Below are positions 27,056-34,709 of a stretch of DNA of 38,475 bases, in pieces. Under the pieces are notes generated by a model that was given only the letters and a program-made list of their open reading frames with translations, did not search any database and was not told where the DNA came from. Within the stretch, counting starts at the first letter, position 1. Each line of letters opens with the position of its first letter. The position numbers were made by a program, and so were the translations under genes. The stretch comes from Candidatus Azobacteroides sp. (GTDB lineage: Bacteria; Bacteroidota; Bacteroidia; Bacteroidales; WRGA01), in the NCBI GenBank assembly GCA_021201815.1, contig JAJQEC010000146.1:1-38475 (forward strand), written 5' to 3'.

Positions 27056-27910
27056 TCATTTGGTAAACTTATTCACCACCACGGTCCCGGATGGATGAAT
27101 GGCTTTTATCACATATATGCCGGAAGGCAGATCTCTTACAGGGAACACTTCGGCTCTTTCCAGTATATCTACGATCCTCCCGGATATATCATATAATTCC
27201 ATTCTGCAATCTTGGGTTGCCTGTATTTCCTCAGGAGTAATCACGATCCGGAATCCGGAATCTTCCGGATTTTCAACTTTTGTCTGTATATACTCGGTAT
27301 ATACTTTTATGCTTTTAATATTTGCCGCTCCGGAAACATCATTGGTTTGTTGTCCGGCAAAATTCCGGTTTCTTTCAAGGCGGACACTTTTTACATCCAT
27401 GCCGGAAGGAGAAAGAAAAGTATAGCTGTCACAACGGGTAGGTAAAAAACCGGCAAACTCACCGGCAGAATAATTTCCTCCGGATGCCTCCTGGCTGAAT
27501 CCGGCAATAAAGTTAGCGCCTCCACTGCTGGCAGAAATAGCAATCACCTCAATCCCGGTAATGGTTGCATCCGCACTCATGCTTATAGTAATCCATCCGG
27601 AACCATCTTCATACCCGGTGGTTCCGCTGGTACCTACCATAGACCACACAGGAAACTGACGCGAAGGAGGAGTGGTAACTCCGCAACCGGACTGGTTTAT
27701 CATAAAAAGCTGGTCAGAGACATGTATACCTCCGGCTGTCAGGATGAAAGCATCTGACTGACCGGAATTATATTCCAGTGTAAAATCCGGACCGTTTCCT
27801 GCACTCAGGTCAATTTGTGTTTCCGTATTCACAGCAAATACTTGTAAACCTGATAAAAACAATGACAAAACAATGCCGGATAACGTACTTGTAATTTTCT
27901 TATTTCTCAT
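27056..27910 (-). CDS. Small T9SS-sorted secreted protein, copy 2 (intact)
   Basis: A 284-residue protein with signal peptide MRNKKITSTLSGIVLSLFL (cleavage near 26, ...VFA). The core domain (30-205) has DFTLEYNSGQSDAF, NQSGCGVTTPP, FPVWSMVGTSGTTGYEDGSG and GGANFIAGFSQEASGGNY. It ends with FAGQQTNDVSGAANIKSIKV, which looks like a beta-sandwich of unknown specificity. Residues 215-284 form a T9SS type A sorting domain (CRMELYDISGRIV..., LPSGIYVIKA, VVNKFTK). The sorting domain would direct it to the cell surface or outside through the type IX system, whose machinery genes are not in this window. It is the intact counterpart of the interrupted gene at 20410. Confidence 0.8.
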   Translation of the reverse strand: MRNKKITSTLSGIVLSLFLSGLQVFAVNTETQIDLSAGNGPDFTLEYNSGQSDAFILTAGGIHVSDQLFMINQSGCGVTTPPSRQFPVWSMVGTSGTTGYEDGSGWITISMSADATITGIEVIAISASSGGANFIAGFSQEASGGNYSAGEFAGFLPTRCDSYTFLSPSGMDVKSVRLERNRNFAGQQTNDVSGAANIKSIKVYTEYIQTKVENPEDSGFRIVITPEEIQATQDCRMELYDISGRIVDILERAEVFPVRDLPSGIYVIKAIHPSGTVVVNKFTK

Positions 27911-27940
27911 TTTTGTTTATTTTTTTATAATAAATGATAG

Positions 27941-27973
27941 ACCGGAAACAGAGACTGGCTTTCTGTCTCCGGT
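27941..27973 (-). promoter_or_regulatory. Intercistronic hairpin after giant gene copy 2
   Basis: ACCGGAAACAG (27941-27951) and CTGTCTCCGGT (27963-27973) form an 11-bp stem with one G-U pair, between the giant stop and the small T9SS start. The minus-strand T-run is only moderate, so it could be a partial terminator or a 3' stability element. No equivalent was seen in copy 1. Confidence 0.5.
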
Positions 27974-27979
27974 TTTGTA

Positions 27980-29449
27980 TTACTCATAAATTTTGAAGGT
28001 ATGATTAGAAGTCCGTGTGGAACAACGGATCATATATAACCCATTATTTGCCGGATGCAGAACAACTTCCTTTTTATTTATTTCTCTTTCGGATGAAAGA
28101 ATACGCCCGTGCATATCGGAAATTATTACTTCTTCGATATTTTCTCCGTTCAGGGAAATTAATCGCAAGGTATTTCCCTGACGAACCAATTGCACATTTT
28201 CCATTTCCGGAACAGGAGTTTGAACGTGGGTACCGGAAGGCACAATTTTCAGGTAAAAGCGGTCATTCACAAATAGTTCATGATCCTGCTTTTCAAACTC
28301 ATAGAAGGAACGTTCCCGCAGATTGATGGTAGAAGGAAATAAGCCGGCGTGTACATTAATGAAGTACAGCTCACAGCCTTTATAAAAGTCATTTATCCCG
28401 GAGAAAGAGAGCCTGACCACTCCCTGTTGCAGTGTACTTATTCCCAAGGGGATCAGTTCTTGTTCTCCGGTAAGGAAACGAATATCAAACAAATGTCCTT
28501 CTTCTGAAATCGTATATACATTAATGGGATACGGATAATCCGCAATTACATTGCCCTCGTTATCTGTCAGAAGAGACATTCCTTCTTTTAATAACACTTT
28601 CGGAATCCCGGAATCATACTCTCCTGACGGATCCCCTGCTACAGCTACAAGGGCGGTACGGTTTATACGGTCGTTTATACTGGCATCAATAAAAAGGACA
28701 TTGGCACAAGAGTTCCTTGGAGAAACACGTAACTTTGCGCCTGCCTGAACAGATGTATGCGTCACATGCGTTTTCAGTGACGAAAAAGCAGCCGTACTTT
28801 CTACCAGTACAGATTGCATAGGAGCAATATACCGGTCCAATGGCGGATTGGCAGTAGTGATGGTAATACCGGGATCCACGGTGCCACCGGTACCGTATTG
28901 AATATAAGTTGTAAAATTCTGTCCGTTTTCATCCAGAATCTGATAATAATCCTTTATAGGATTCTGTTCCCGGAAAGAAGCAAAATCCCAGTGTGCCATA
29001 AAGGGATTACCGACAATGACTTTTTTGTCAGCTCCCGAAGCTGAGACCGGAAGTGTGATCTCACCGGTTGAGCGGTTCCACACTTCCCCTTCTTCATAGA
29101 CAAAGCGGTGACTATCTTCCCGGTTGGCAGTATGGGTATGTAACACATTTCCCTCCCAGGTGTAAATCAGATAGGAAGGATCATATTTGGGGAAATAGAA
29201 ATCAAACGGCTCATGAATCGTTGCATCCGGTTGCTTATCATCTACCCAGACGGCAACGCCCATTCCCGGTGTAAACCGGATGCCCGGCGTATTAAAAGTG
29301 CCGGTCCAGTCCCCTTCCACATAATATCCGTTTTGCGGATTGGTCTGACCGAAAAAGCCGGTGTAGATAAATACGTCATCCAGAATCGGATTAGGGTTCT
29401 TTACATAATAATCTCCCGGATACATATCCCTTAAAGGAGAAGATAACAT
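27980..29449 (-). CDS. C-terminal fragment of giant surface protein copy 2
   Basis: 489 residues from ATG 29449 (MLSSPLRDMYPGDYY) to the stop. It is the direct in-frame continuation of 29453-32410 beyond a TGA at 29453-29455. In copy 1 the same place reads SNRWYMLSSPLRD, so the TGA replaces Trp TGG. The fragment keeps the beta-rich region (TGTFNTPGIRF, VGNPFMAHWDF) and the T9SS type A sorting domain (IISDMHGRILS..., NGLYMIRC), but it has no signal peptide and should not be exported alone. No ribosome binding site was identified for separate translation. It is best read as the 3' part of a disrupted gene spanning 27980-32410. Confidence 0.75.
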   Translation of the reverse strand: MLSSPLRDMYPGDYYVKNPNPILDDVFIYTGFFGQTNPQNGYYVEGDWTGTFNTPGIRFTPGMGVAVWVDDKQPDATIHEPFDFYFPKYDPSYLIYTWEGNVLHTHTANREDSHRFVYEEGEVWNRSTGEITLPVSASGADKKVIVGNPFMAHWDFASFREQNPIKDYYQILDENGQNFTTYIQYGTGGTVDPGITITTANPPLDRYIAPMQSVLVESTAAFSSLKTHVTHTSVQAGAKLRVSPRNSCANVLFIDASINDRINRTALVAVAGDPSGEYDSGIPKVLLKEGMSLLTDNEGNVIADYPYPINVYTISEEGHLFDIRFLTGEQELIPLGISTLQQGVVRLSFSGINDFYKGCELYFINVHAGLFPSTINLRERSFYEFEKQDHELFVNDRFYLKIVPSGTHVQTPVPEMENVQLVRQGNTLRLISLNGENIEEVIISDMHGRILSSEREINKKEVVLHPANNGLYMIRCSTRTSNHTFKIYE

Positions 29450-29452
29450 ATA

Positions 29453-32410
29453 TCAACGGTTACTTTCTAATTGCTGGTGAATATAAGCCGCATCATAATC
29501 CAGGGTGTCCGTCCGGGCCACCTCTCCCCCATGCTCAAACGTGATATTCCGACACTCCGGTTTCGTATAGTCATAATAGGTGGTAGTAGAAGGAGACAGA
29601 TCCGGATAAACCATTAATCCGTCCGGAATAAGCACATTCGTACACTTACGGGGAATTTTGGAAGTAGGATTTACCGGATTGTATGGATCAACTTCATTCG
29701 GGTCGAGCCAGTTACCGTAATTATGCCAGTCTGCACTTTCTGTTCCTGTCCACACAAGGCTATCGGGAGTCAGGTATACACAGACCGAATCAAAACTCAT
29801 GCTTAACAGATTATTATCCAGATCGTACAGCAACACATAAAAGGTTTCTTTCATGTCCCCGTTCTTCGTAATTTCCAATGTTTCCCCGTTATGCCCGATC
29901 CTGTATCCGTAACTGCCTTCCAGACCCTGCCATATATCCTCAGGCACATACCTGTAATCCGAAATACTTTTATCATACACGTACCATTCGAAACGGTAAA
30001 CATTCAACGGATACAATTCGATAAGCTCTGTCTCTCCCTCACAAATGATCCGTTCATCCGGTGAGAACATTTTCCCATTGGCATAATTATTGGAAGTCAG
30101 GCATTCATCGAAGAAAAACATTCCGTTCTTTTCATTCAGCCGTACCTCAAAACCGGTATGGTTCGTATGTAGCGTATAATTGAACGTAAAATTAATCCGG
30201 CGCTGTTCCTGTGGCTCAATTACCACATGTACCTCTTCGGTATGAAGGTAATCATACGTACCATCTGTTTTTACCGCATATACCGATACCGAAAGCGGGT
30301 CATGGGTAGCACCATCCCCCTCATTGATGACAAACAGACTGACATCCACTTCTCCTGTAGCAGACATATAGATAGTATGGGCCGGATAGCCATATACAAA
30401 AGCAATATCGGGAGCCATAAACAAGGGTTCCCCTTCATCGTTCAGCTCTGTTGCCTGTTGAAAAAAATTATTGAACGGCCGGTGCCGCTTTCCGGATTTA
30501 GTAACGAATTCGGTAGCGGGATGTAAGGGATAAGCAGGAACTGTCAAATCGTCATTGATATAAACCGGATTAAAAAGATACTGGTTCCATGTTTTACGGG
30601 CCGGAGCCCAGGGACTTGTTTCCGGAAATTCGGTTTTATATACCCATAAAGGTCCTATATTACCGGTAGTTCCGGAAATATTAGGATGTGCTCCCACAAT
30701 GAGGATTTCGGCCTGGCCGTCCCCATCGATATCCGCAATCGTTGCATATTCATGTCCTGTGCCGGAAATACTGGAAAAAGAAGCCAGGTCATACGGAGCC
30801 ACTGACGCTCCTGTCTCGTGATGCACACCGCTTCCGTTAATAATCCGAAGGTTTTCTTCATCCCGGTATACCAGTTCCGAAATGCCATCCTGGTTAAAAT
30901 CAAAAAGCGTCATGCCCGTACCACCGGAAGTATCCGCATGTTTGAGTTTCCAGAATTCCTGCAGGACAGGGTTTCCCTTTACATATTTATATGCCAGCAC
31001 ATCCATGTAAGCATTATCATAACCTCCATTATACCGATTTTTAATACAGACGATTTCCGGATAACCGTCCCCGTCAATATCCCCGACAAAGGGAAAACTT
31101 CTGGTACCTGCAAAGGAGATGTATTTAGAAGCTTTTATTTCTCCTGTTGCCGGATCCGCCACATACAAAAAGGTGTATTGCTGTGGTGCATTTTCAATGC
31201 TTACCACAAGATCCAGTTTCCCATCATTATCGATATCTGCCAGCAAAGAGAAACCTCCATCATCTAATGTTACCGCTGTGGATGGTTTATCCGGATCCAG
31301 CGCATGGATTTCTGGCGTAATCTTTCGAACAAATGTCATTGTGGTTAATTCATCATCCGGTTTATAAATATAATTTCCCACCACCAGATACATCTCTCCA
31401 TCATTAAATAAATCTACCCCATAAGGAAGTCCGGTATTATTCCCCAGGTTCCTGTCCCCGATTTCTATGGGAGTCTGACATAATAATTTTCCTGTTACGG
31501 AATCAAAAATTTTTCCATACACCAATATTTCCGGAATACCATCCCGGTTCAAATCGGCAAATCCTATTCCCGGAAATAAATATTCGGATGTATGGATTTG
31601 CACATCACTTGTCCAGATCAACTGCCCGGTGTAATTATATGCCCTTAAATACCGGTCGCCCTCTGCTACGACAATCAAGGTAGAGTCTTTCCCATCAAGT
31701 TTTGTTTTCGCAATGGCATAAGCACTTATCCCCGTCCAGGAATAAGGAGAAACCGTATTTATAATCGTTGGAGGCCGGGTAATATCATCTCCTTTATAAA
31801 TTGCAATTTTAGAAGAGTATCTCTGAATCCCATTTATTGTCCCTGTCTGAGGATCCGCAGAAACAAGTATTTCGACAATCCCATCCCCATCAATATCTCC
31901 GGTAATGGGAATCTGATAAGGAGAAAGGTTAATTTCGTTCGTCCTTGTACTTGTGATACCCCATTCTTGTGCCGGAGCCGGAGTCGTACACTTATCCGTA
32001 TAAAGGTTATCCGGCTGGTCATAGACATTGATATATACCCAGGCTGTAGCGGTTAAGTTCTGCCGGGAGGAAAAAACCTTATACTCAAGAGAATCCCTAC
32101 CGGAGAAACCGGCAAGCGGTACATACTGAATCATATTTAGCGGGGCTTCGACTTTTACAGAACCGGGATCCGCATGGTGGGGATAAGTAACCACCTCCAC
32201 CTCTACTTCCGACCAGTGGTCCGTCCCCAATTCATCGTTACCCAGTACATTCCACCGGGCACTCCCGTTTGGCTGTACAAATACATTATCCGTATTCAGT
32301 TGGAAAGTCTGTCCGTGACTACCGGAAACAGAAGCAAAAAAAACAAGCAGCCAGATCAGGCGCTTTCGCTTTATGATTCCTCGTTTACAAAAAAGATATT
32401 GTCTTACCAT
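29453..32410 (-). CDS. N-terminal part of giant FG-GAP surface protein copy 2, truncated by TGA
   Basis: 985 residues from ATG 32410. The signal peptide (MVRQYLFCKRGIIKRKRLIW..., cleavage near ...SGSHG) is intact, unlike copy 1. It is followed by the cadherin/Big-like domain (NTDNVFVQPNGSARWNVLGN) and six FG-GAP loops: GDIDGDGIVE, DLNRDGIPE, DIDNDGKLD, GDIDGDGYPE, DFNQDGISE and DIDGDGQAE. Beta-rich spacers end at YIHQQLESNR before the TGA. Truncation removes the T9SS domain, so the product would reach the periplasm but should not be carried across the outer membrane. The full-length gene would encode about 1475 residues. Confidence 0.85.
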   Translation of the reverse strand: MVRQYLFCKRGIIKRKRLIWLLVFFASVSGSHGQTFQLNTDNVFVQPNGSARWNVLGNDELGTDHWSEVEVEVVTYPHHADPGSVKVEAPLNMIQYVPLAGFSGRDSLEYKVFSSRQNLTATAWVYINVYDQPDNLYTDKCTTPAPAQEWGITSTRTNEINLSPYQIPITGDIDGDGIVEILVSADPQTGTINGIQRYSSKIAIYKGDDITRPPTIINTVSPYSWTGISAYAIAKTKLDGKDSTLIVVAEGDRYLRAYNYTGQLIWTSDVQIHTSEYLFPGIGFADLNRDGIPEILVYGKIFDSVTGKLLCQTPIEIGDRNLGNNTGLPYGVDLFNDGEMYLVVGNYIYKPDDELTTMTFVRKITPEIHALDPDKPSTAVTLDDGGFSLLADIDNDGKLDLVVSIENAPQQYTFLYVADPATGEIKASKYISFAGTRSFPFVGDIDGDGYPEIVCIKNRYNGGYDNAYMDVLAYKYVKGNPVLQEFWKLKHADTSGGTGMTLFDFNQDGISELVYRDEENLRIINGSGVHHETGASVAPYDLASFSSISGTGHEYATIADIDGDGQAEILIVGAHPNISGTTGNIGPLWVYKTEFPETSPWAPARKTWNQYLFNPVYINDDLTVPAYPLHPATEFVTKSGKRHRPFNNFFQQATELNDEGEPLFMAPDIAFVYGYPAHTIYMSATGEVDVSLFVINEGDGATHDPLSVSVYAVKTDGTYDYLHTEEVHVVIEPQEQRRINFTFNYTLHTNHTGFEVRLNEKNGMFFFDECLTSNNYANGKMFSPDERIICEGETELIELYPLNVYRFEWYVYDKSISDYRYVPEDIWQGLEGSYGYRIGHNGETLEITKNGDMKETFYVLLYDLDNNLLSMSFDSVCVYLTPDSLVWTGTESADWHNYGNWLDPNEVDPYNPVNPTSKIPRKCTNVLIPDGLMVYPDLSPSTTTYYDYTKPECRNITFEHGGEVARTDTLDYDAAYIHQQLESNR

Positions 32411-32530
32411 ATTCTCTGTTTATTTGTTTTATGAATATTAAAAAGTAAGGGGATATTATCAGCATTAGAAAGTTATTCTGGAAAAGACAAAAATGAAAAC
32501 AGGAATATATTCCCTGTCCGAAAGAAAAAT

Positions 32531-32573
32531 AAAAGACCGGAAGAAAAACACCAAGGCTTTTCTCCGGTCTTTT
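32531..32573 (-). terminator. Terminator-like hairpin in leader 2
   Basis: AAAAGACCGGA-AGAAAA (32531-32547) pairs with TTTTCTCCGGTCTTTT (32558-32573), apart from one bulged base. The minus strand continues TATTTTTCTTT. It lies 121 nt before ATG 32410. Its arms differ from those at 25846-25887 in copy 1, but position and form are the same. Confidence 0.75.
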
Positions 32574-32623
32574 TTGCATACAGGTTCCAGGGAAAAAAGC
32601 CGTAGCTGATCTCCTCCGGAGAA

Positions 32624-32657
32624 GTAATAAAAGTGCGGCCTCACGCCGTTCCTTTAC
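32624..32657 (-). promoter_or_regulatory. Conserved leader hairpin, copy 2
   Basis: Core CGGC (32636-32639), loop CTCAC, GCCG (32645-32648). The outer arms GTAATAAAAG and CTTTAC still pair with a bulge. Partner of 25937-25971. Confidence 0.55.
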
Positions 32658-32682
32658 CAAGGTAAGGTATAATATATATCTT

Positions 32683-32714
32683 AATGTGCCAATGTGCCAA
32701 TATGCCAATGTGAT
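32683..32714 (-). repeat. 8-bp tandem repeat, four units
   Basis: AATGTGCC, AATGTGCC, AATATGCC, AATGTGAT. The aligned site in copy 1 (26012-26027) has two units (AATTTGCC, AATGTGAT). It is a second place where the two leaders differ by repeat number. Confidence 0.75.
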
Positions 32715-32920
32715 AATAAGGATGATGGCAGATATAAAATCGATGGATAGGATAAAGGGGATAATACGAAGATAGGTAGCTTTCCCTTTTTCTTTCTTTA
32801 TCAGGGGAAAGAAAAACCAGGGTAAAAAGAAAATAATGGAAAAAAAAGCGAGAGATGGTTGCGTAATTAAAGAAGAATATTTATTACGCGCACAGGTTAA
32901 TAAATTACTTAGCGAGTGGT

Positions 32921-32945
32921 TCTCTCTCTCTCTCTCTCTCTCTCT
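32921..32945 (-). repeat. (TC)12.5 microsatellite in leader 2
   Basis: 25 nt of pure TC repeat (GA on the transcribed strand), about 130-155 nt after the predicted transcription start. Copy 1 has 15 nt at this place. Confidence 0.95.
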
Positions 32946-33083
32946 AATACAATTCGGCTAACTACCAAATTATCAACAGAAAAAGAATAGATTAAAAGTG
33001 TATTTCCGAGTGAAAAAGTCATAGAATCTTAGTTGATATTCCTTACCAAAGGGAATGAATAATGAACCTGTTAAAAACGAGGG

Positions 33084-33114
33084 CAAATTTAGCCAAATAT
33101 TTACAAAAACCAAA
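33084..33114 (-). promoter_or_regulatory. Promoter of cassette copy 2
   Basis: Minus-strand TTTG (33114-33111), 19 nt, then TAAATTTG (33091-33084), a full Bacteroidetes promoter. It is divergent from the UPF0158 gene at 33233. In 33115-33232 no clear plus-strand promoter was found. Confidence 0.8.
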
Positions 33115-33232
33115 TGTTAATTAATTTTAATGCAAAAAATACCTGTTTGTCTTTCCCAACAAATCTTCCGGCAGGGTTGTTTTAATGAATAACAGTAAAA
33201 AATAATTTAATATACTTATAAATATTCCTGAC

Positions 33233-33808
33233 ATGAATACAACCGATCTGCATGACAATATTGTTTCTATGATTTCTCAGTATAAACACGACGAGAAAAA
33301 ACTCCTGAGCATTTTCACTATTCTTGAAAATGAGTTCCTGGCCGGAGAGAACGATTCGGATAACCAGGAATTACCGGAAGAATACAAAGATATCGCTGCT
33401 AAAATAGTAAATGCGATGGACCGGAATTTTATCAGCCTGCTGAATCCGGAAACGCTGGAAGTCGAATTGGTAAACAACGACGGCCTGTTCAATCCGGAAG
33501 GCTTTGTGGCAGAAGACGATGATGAATTGAGCGATTATGACCTTCATTACAGGACATGGAGCCGTTTTGTAAGGTTTGATCCGTTGTCCTACGATGAAAC
33601 CTACAATCTTATGGAAAATTTTATCCATAGCCTGAATGACCCGAAACTGTCCGACAGGCTGGAAGATGTATATAACAAAAGGATCAGCTACGAAAATTTC
33701 AGTTATTTTGTCGAAAACTCCAAATACAGAAAAAACTGGCTGAATTTTAAACATGATTATATGGAAACAATGGTCAAAAGCAAACTTCTGGTAGAACTAA
33801 ATTTTTAA
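33233..33808 (+). CDS. UPF0158 family protein, paralogue 1
   Basis: A 191-residue acidic cytoplasmic protein. The C-terminal half matches the UPF0158 (PF03682) layout: RFVRFDPLSYDETYNLMENF, then a DPKLSDRLEDV helix, then a YENFSYFVENSKYRKNWLNF ending. The N-terminal 60 residues are helical and charged. NPETLEVELV is the short strand common in the family. The biochemical role is unknown. It is paired with a paralogue of identical length 145 bp downstream and is divergent from the secreted cassette. There is no signal peptide. Confidence 0.75.
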   Translation: MNTTDLHDNIVSMISQYKHDEKKLLSIFTILENEFLAGENDSDNQELPEEYKDIAAKIVNAMDRNFISLLNPETLEVELVNNDGLFNPEGFVAEDDDELSDYDLHYRTWSRFVRFDPLSYDETYNLMENFIHSLNDPKLSDRLEDVYNKRISYENFSYFVENSKYRKNWLNFKHDYMETMVKSKLLVELNF

Positions 33809-33953
33809 TAAAAGGAAAAAAGGAAAAAGATAGTTTTAATAAGAAAATACCCTTATTACTCAATTTCCGAACACACATATACTAGTAGAAAGCAGTTAAA
33901 TTTTATTTCCTTTTACTTTCAATCTTTTACCTTTTATTTATAAAATAAAGAAA

Positions 33954-34529
33954 ATGAATACAAGCAATTTATACAACGACATCATTCGGATGGTGAGTAT
34001 GCTTAAGAATGATGATAAGAAACTATGGAACGTCTATAGTCTCCTGGAAAATGAATTCTCCGCAAAAAAACAGGAGATGGAAAAACAGGAAATCCCGGAA
34101 GAATACAGGGATATTGTTTCTCAAATAATAAATGCGATGGATAATGGATTTTTCACCTATCTGAATCCGGATACCCTGGAAATGGAACAGGTAAGCCACA
34201 AAGGCTTATTTGATCCGGAAGAATTTGAAGAACAACATGATGATAAAATGGATGATTATGACCTGGTGTATACCACCTGGGACCGTTCTATCAAGTTTGA
34301 ACCATTATCCCATGAGCAATTATATGACATGATGGAAGATTTTATCAGCAGCATTGACAGCCAGGTACTTTCCGATAAACTGGAAGACGTACTGAACAAA
34401 AGACTTTCTTTTTTCAAATTTCAGGAAATGGTAGAAGCTTCCAAATACAGGAAAAAATGGTTCAACTTCAAACATGATTATATGGAAAATATAGTCAAAA
34501 CCACGTTATTTCCTTCCATTAATTTTTAA
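33954..34529 (+). CDS. UPF0158 family protein, paralogue 2
   Basis: 191 residues, about half identical by eye to the preceding gene product and the same length. Shared pieces include LPEEYKDIAAKIVNAMD / IPEEYRDIVSQIINAMD, the LNP(E/D)TLE strand, FEPLSHEQLYDMMEDFI and SKYRKKWFNFKHDYME. It arose by tandem gene duplication. The 145-bp spacer is AT-rich, and a separate promoter is possible but not clear. Function unknown; cytoplasmic. Confidence 0.75.
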   Translation: MNTSNLYNDIIRMVSMLKNDDKKLWNVYSLLENEFSAKKQEMEKQEIPEEYRDIVSQIINAMDNGFFTYLNPDTLEMEQVSHKGLFDPEEFEEQHDDKMDDYDLVYTTWDRSIKFEPLSHEQLYDMMEDFISSIDSQVLSDKLEDVLNKRLSFFKFQEMVEASKYRKKWFNFKHDYMENIVKTTLFPSINF

Positions 34530-34531
34530 AT

Positions 34532-34593
34532 AAGAAGTAAGAGGTAAACATCCGGAATTTCATTATTGTCCGAACATTTACCTTTTACTTCTT
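34532..34593 (+). terminator. Long inverted repeat after the UPF0158 pair
   Basis: AAGAAGTAAGAGGTAAA (34532-34548) and TTTACCTTTTACTTCTT (34577-34593) form a 17-bp stem with one G-U pair and an inner TCCGG/TCCGA pairing. The T-rich tail is modest. Probable terminator, starting 3 nt after the stop. Confidence 0.6.
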
Positions 34594-34709
34594 ACTTTTC
34601 ACTTCCCTTTCTACTTTCCTTCTGTGAATCAGTAAAGAATTGCCATATTTTTTGTAATTTCGCAGCAATTTTTCGGAAGATCAAATAAAAATCATATAAC
34701 ATTCTGTTT

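Larger units (their letters stand above)
32411..33077 (-). promoter_or_regulatory. Long conserved leader of cassette copy 2
   Basis: No gene is supported here. It is about 666 nt, against about 649 in copy 1, with the same ordered elements: (GA)n run, GCGTAAT/ATTACGC stem (32861-32888), CTTTCCC/GGGAAAG stem, TATCACATTGGC repeats, CGGC-core hairpin, CTCCGGAG, then a terminator hairpin 121 nt before the ATG. Long blocks such as TACGCGCACAGGTT and TGCGGCCTCACGCCGTTCC are identical in both copies. Confidence 0.6.
19972..33114 (-). repeat. Tandem duplication of a three-gene secreted-protein cassette with its leader
   Basis: Copy 1 spans about 19972-26413 and copy 2 about 26626-33114. Each contains, in transcription order: promoter, leader of about 650 nt, giant FG-GAP/T9SS gene, T9SS gene of about 285 residues, small PPPG gene. 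Gene order, orientation and spacing match. By eye the leaders share long runs at roughly 85-90% identity, while the giant genes look nearer 75% in DNA. A terminator at 26535-26598 separates the copies. No transposase or terminal repeat was found. Confidence 0.88.

Noticed and set aside
29453..29455. TGA read as tryptophan or another recoded amino acid in giant gene copy 2
   Set aside because: rarA in this window ends in TGA at its expected C-terminus, only one internal TGA is seen, and copy 1 uses TGG at the site. A nonsense mutation or base error is simpler.
32385..32708. 107-codon minus-strand frame across leader 2
   Set aside because: It overlaps the terminator hairpin and conserved stem, and a matching frame is not evident in the aligned leader of copy 1.
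19972..33114. Insertion sequence or integrative element carrying the duplicated cassette
   Set aside because: No transposase, integrase, terminal inverted repeats or target-site duplication were seen; simple tandem duplication is sufficient.
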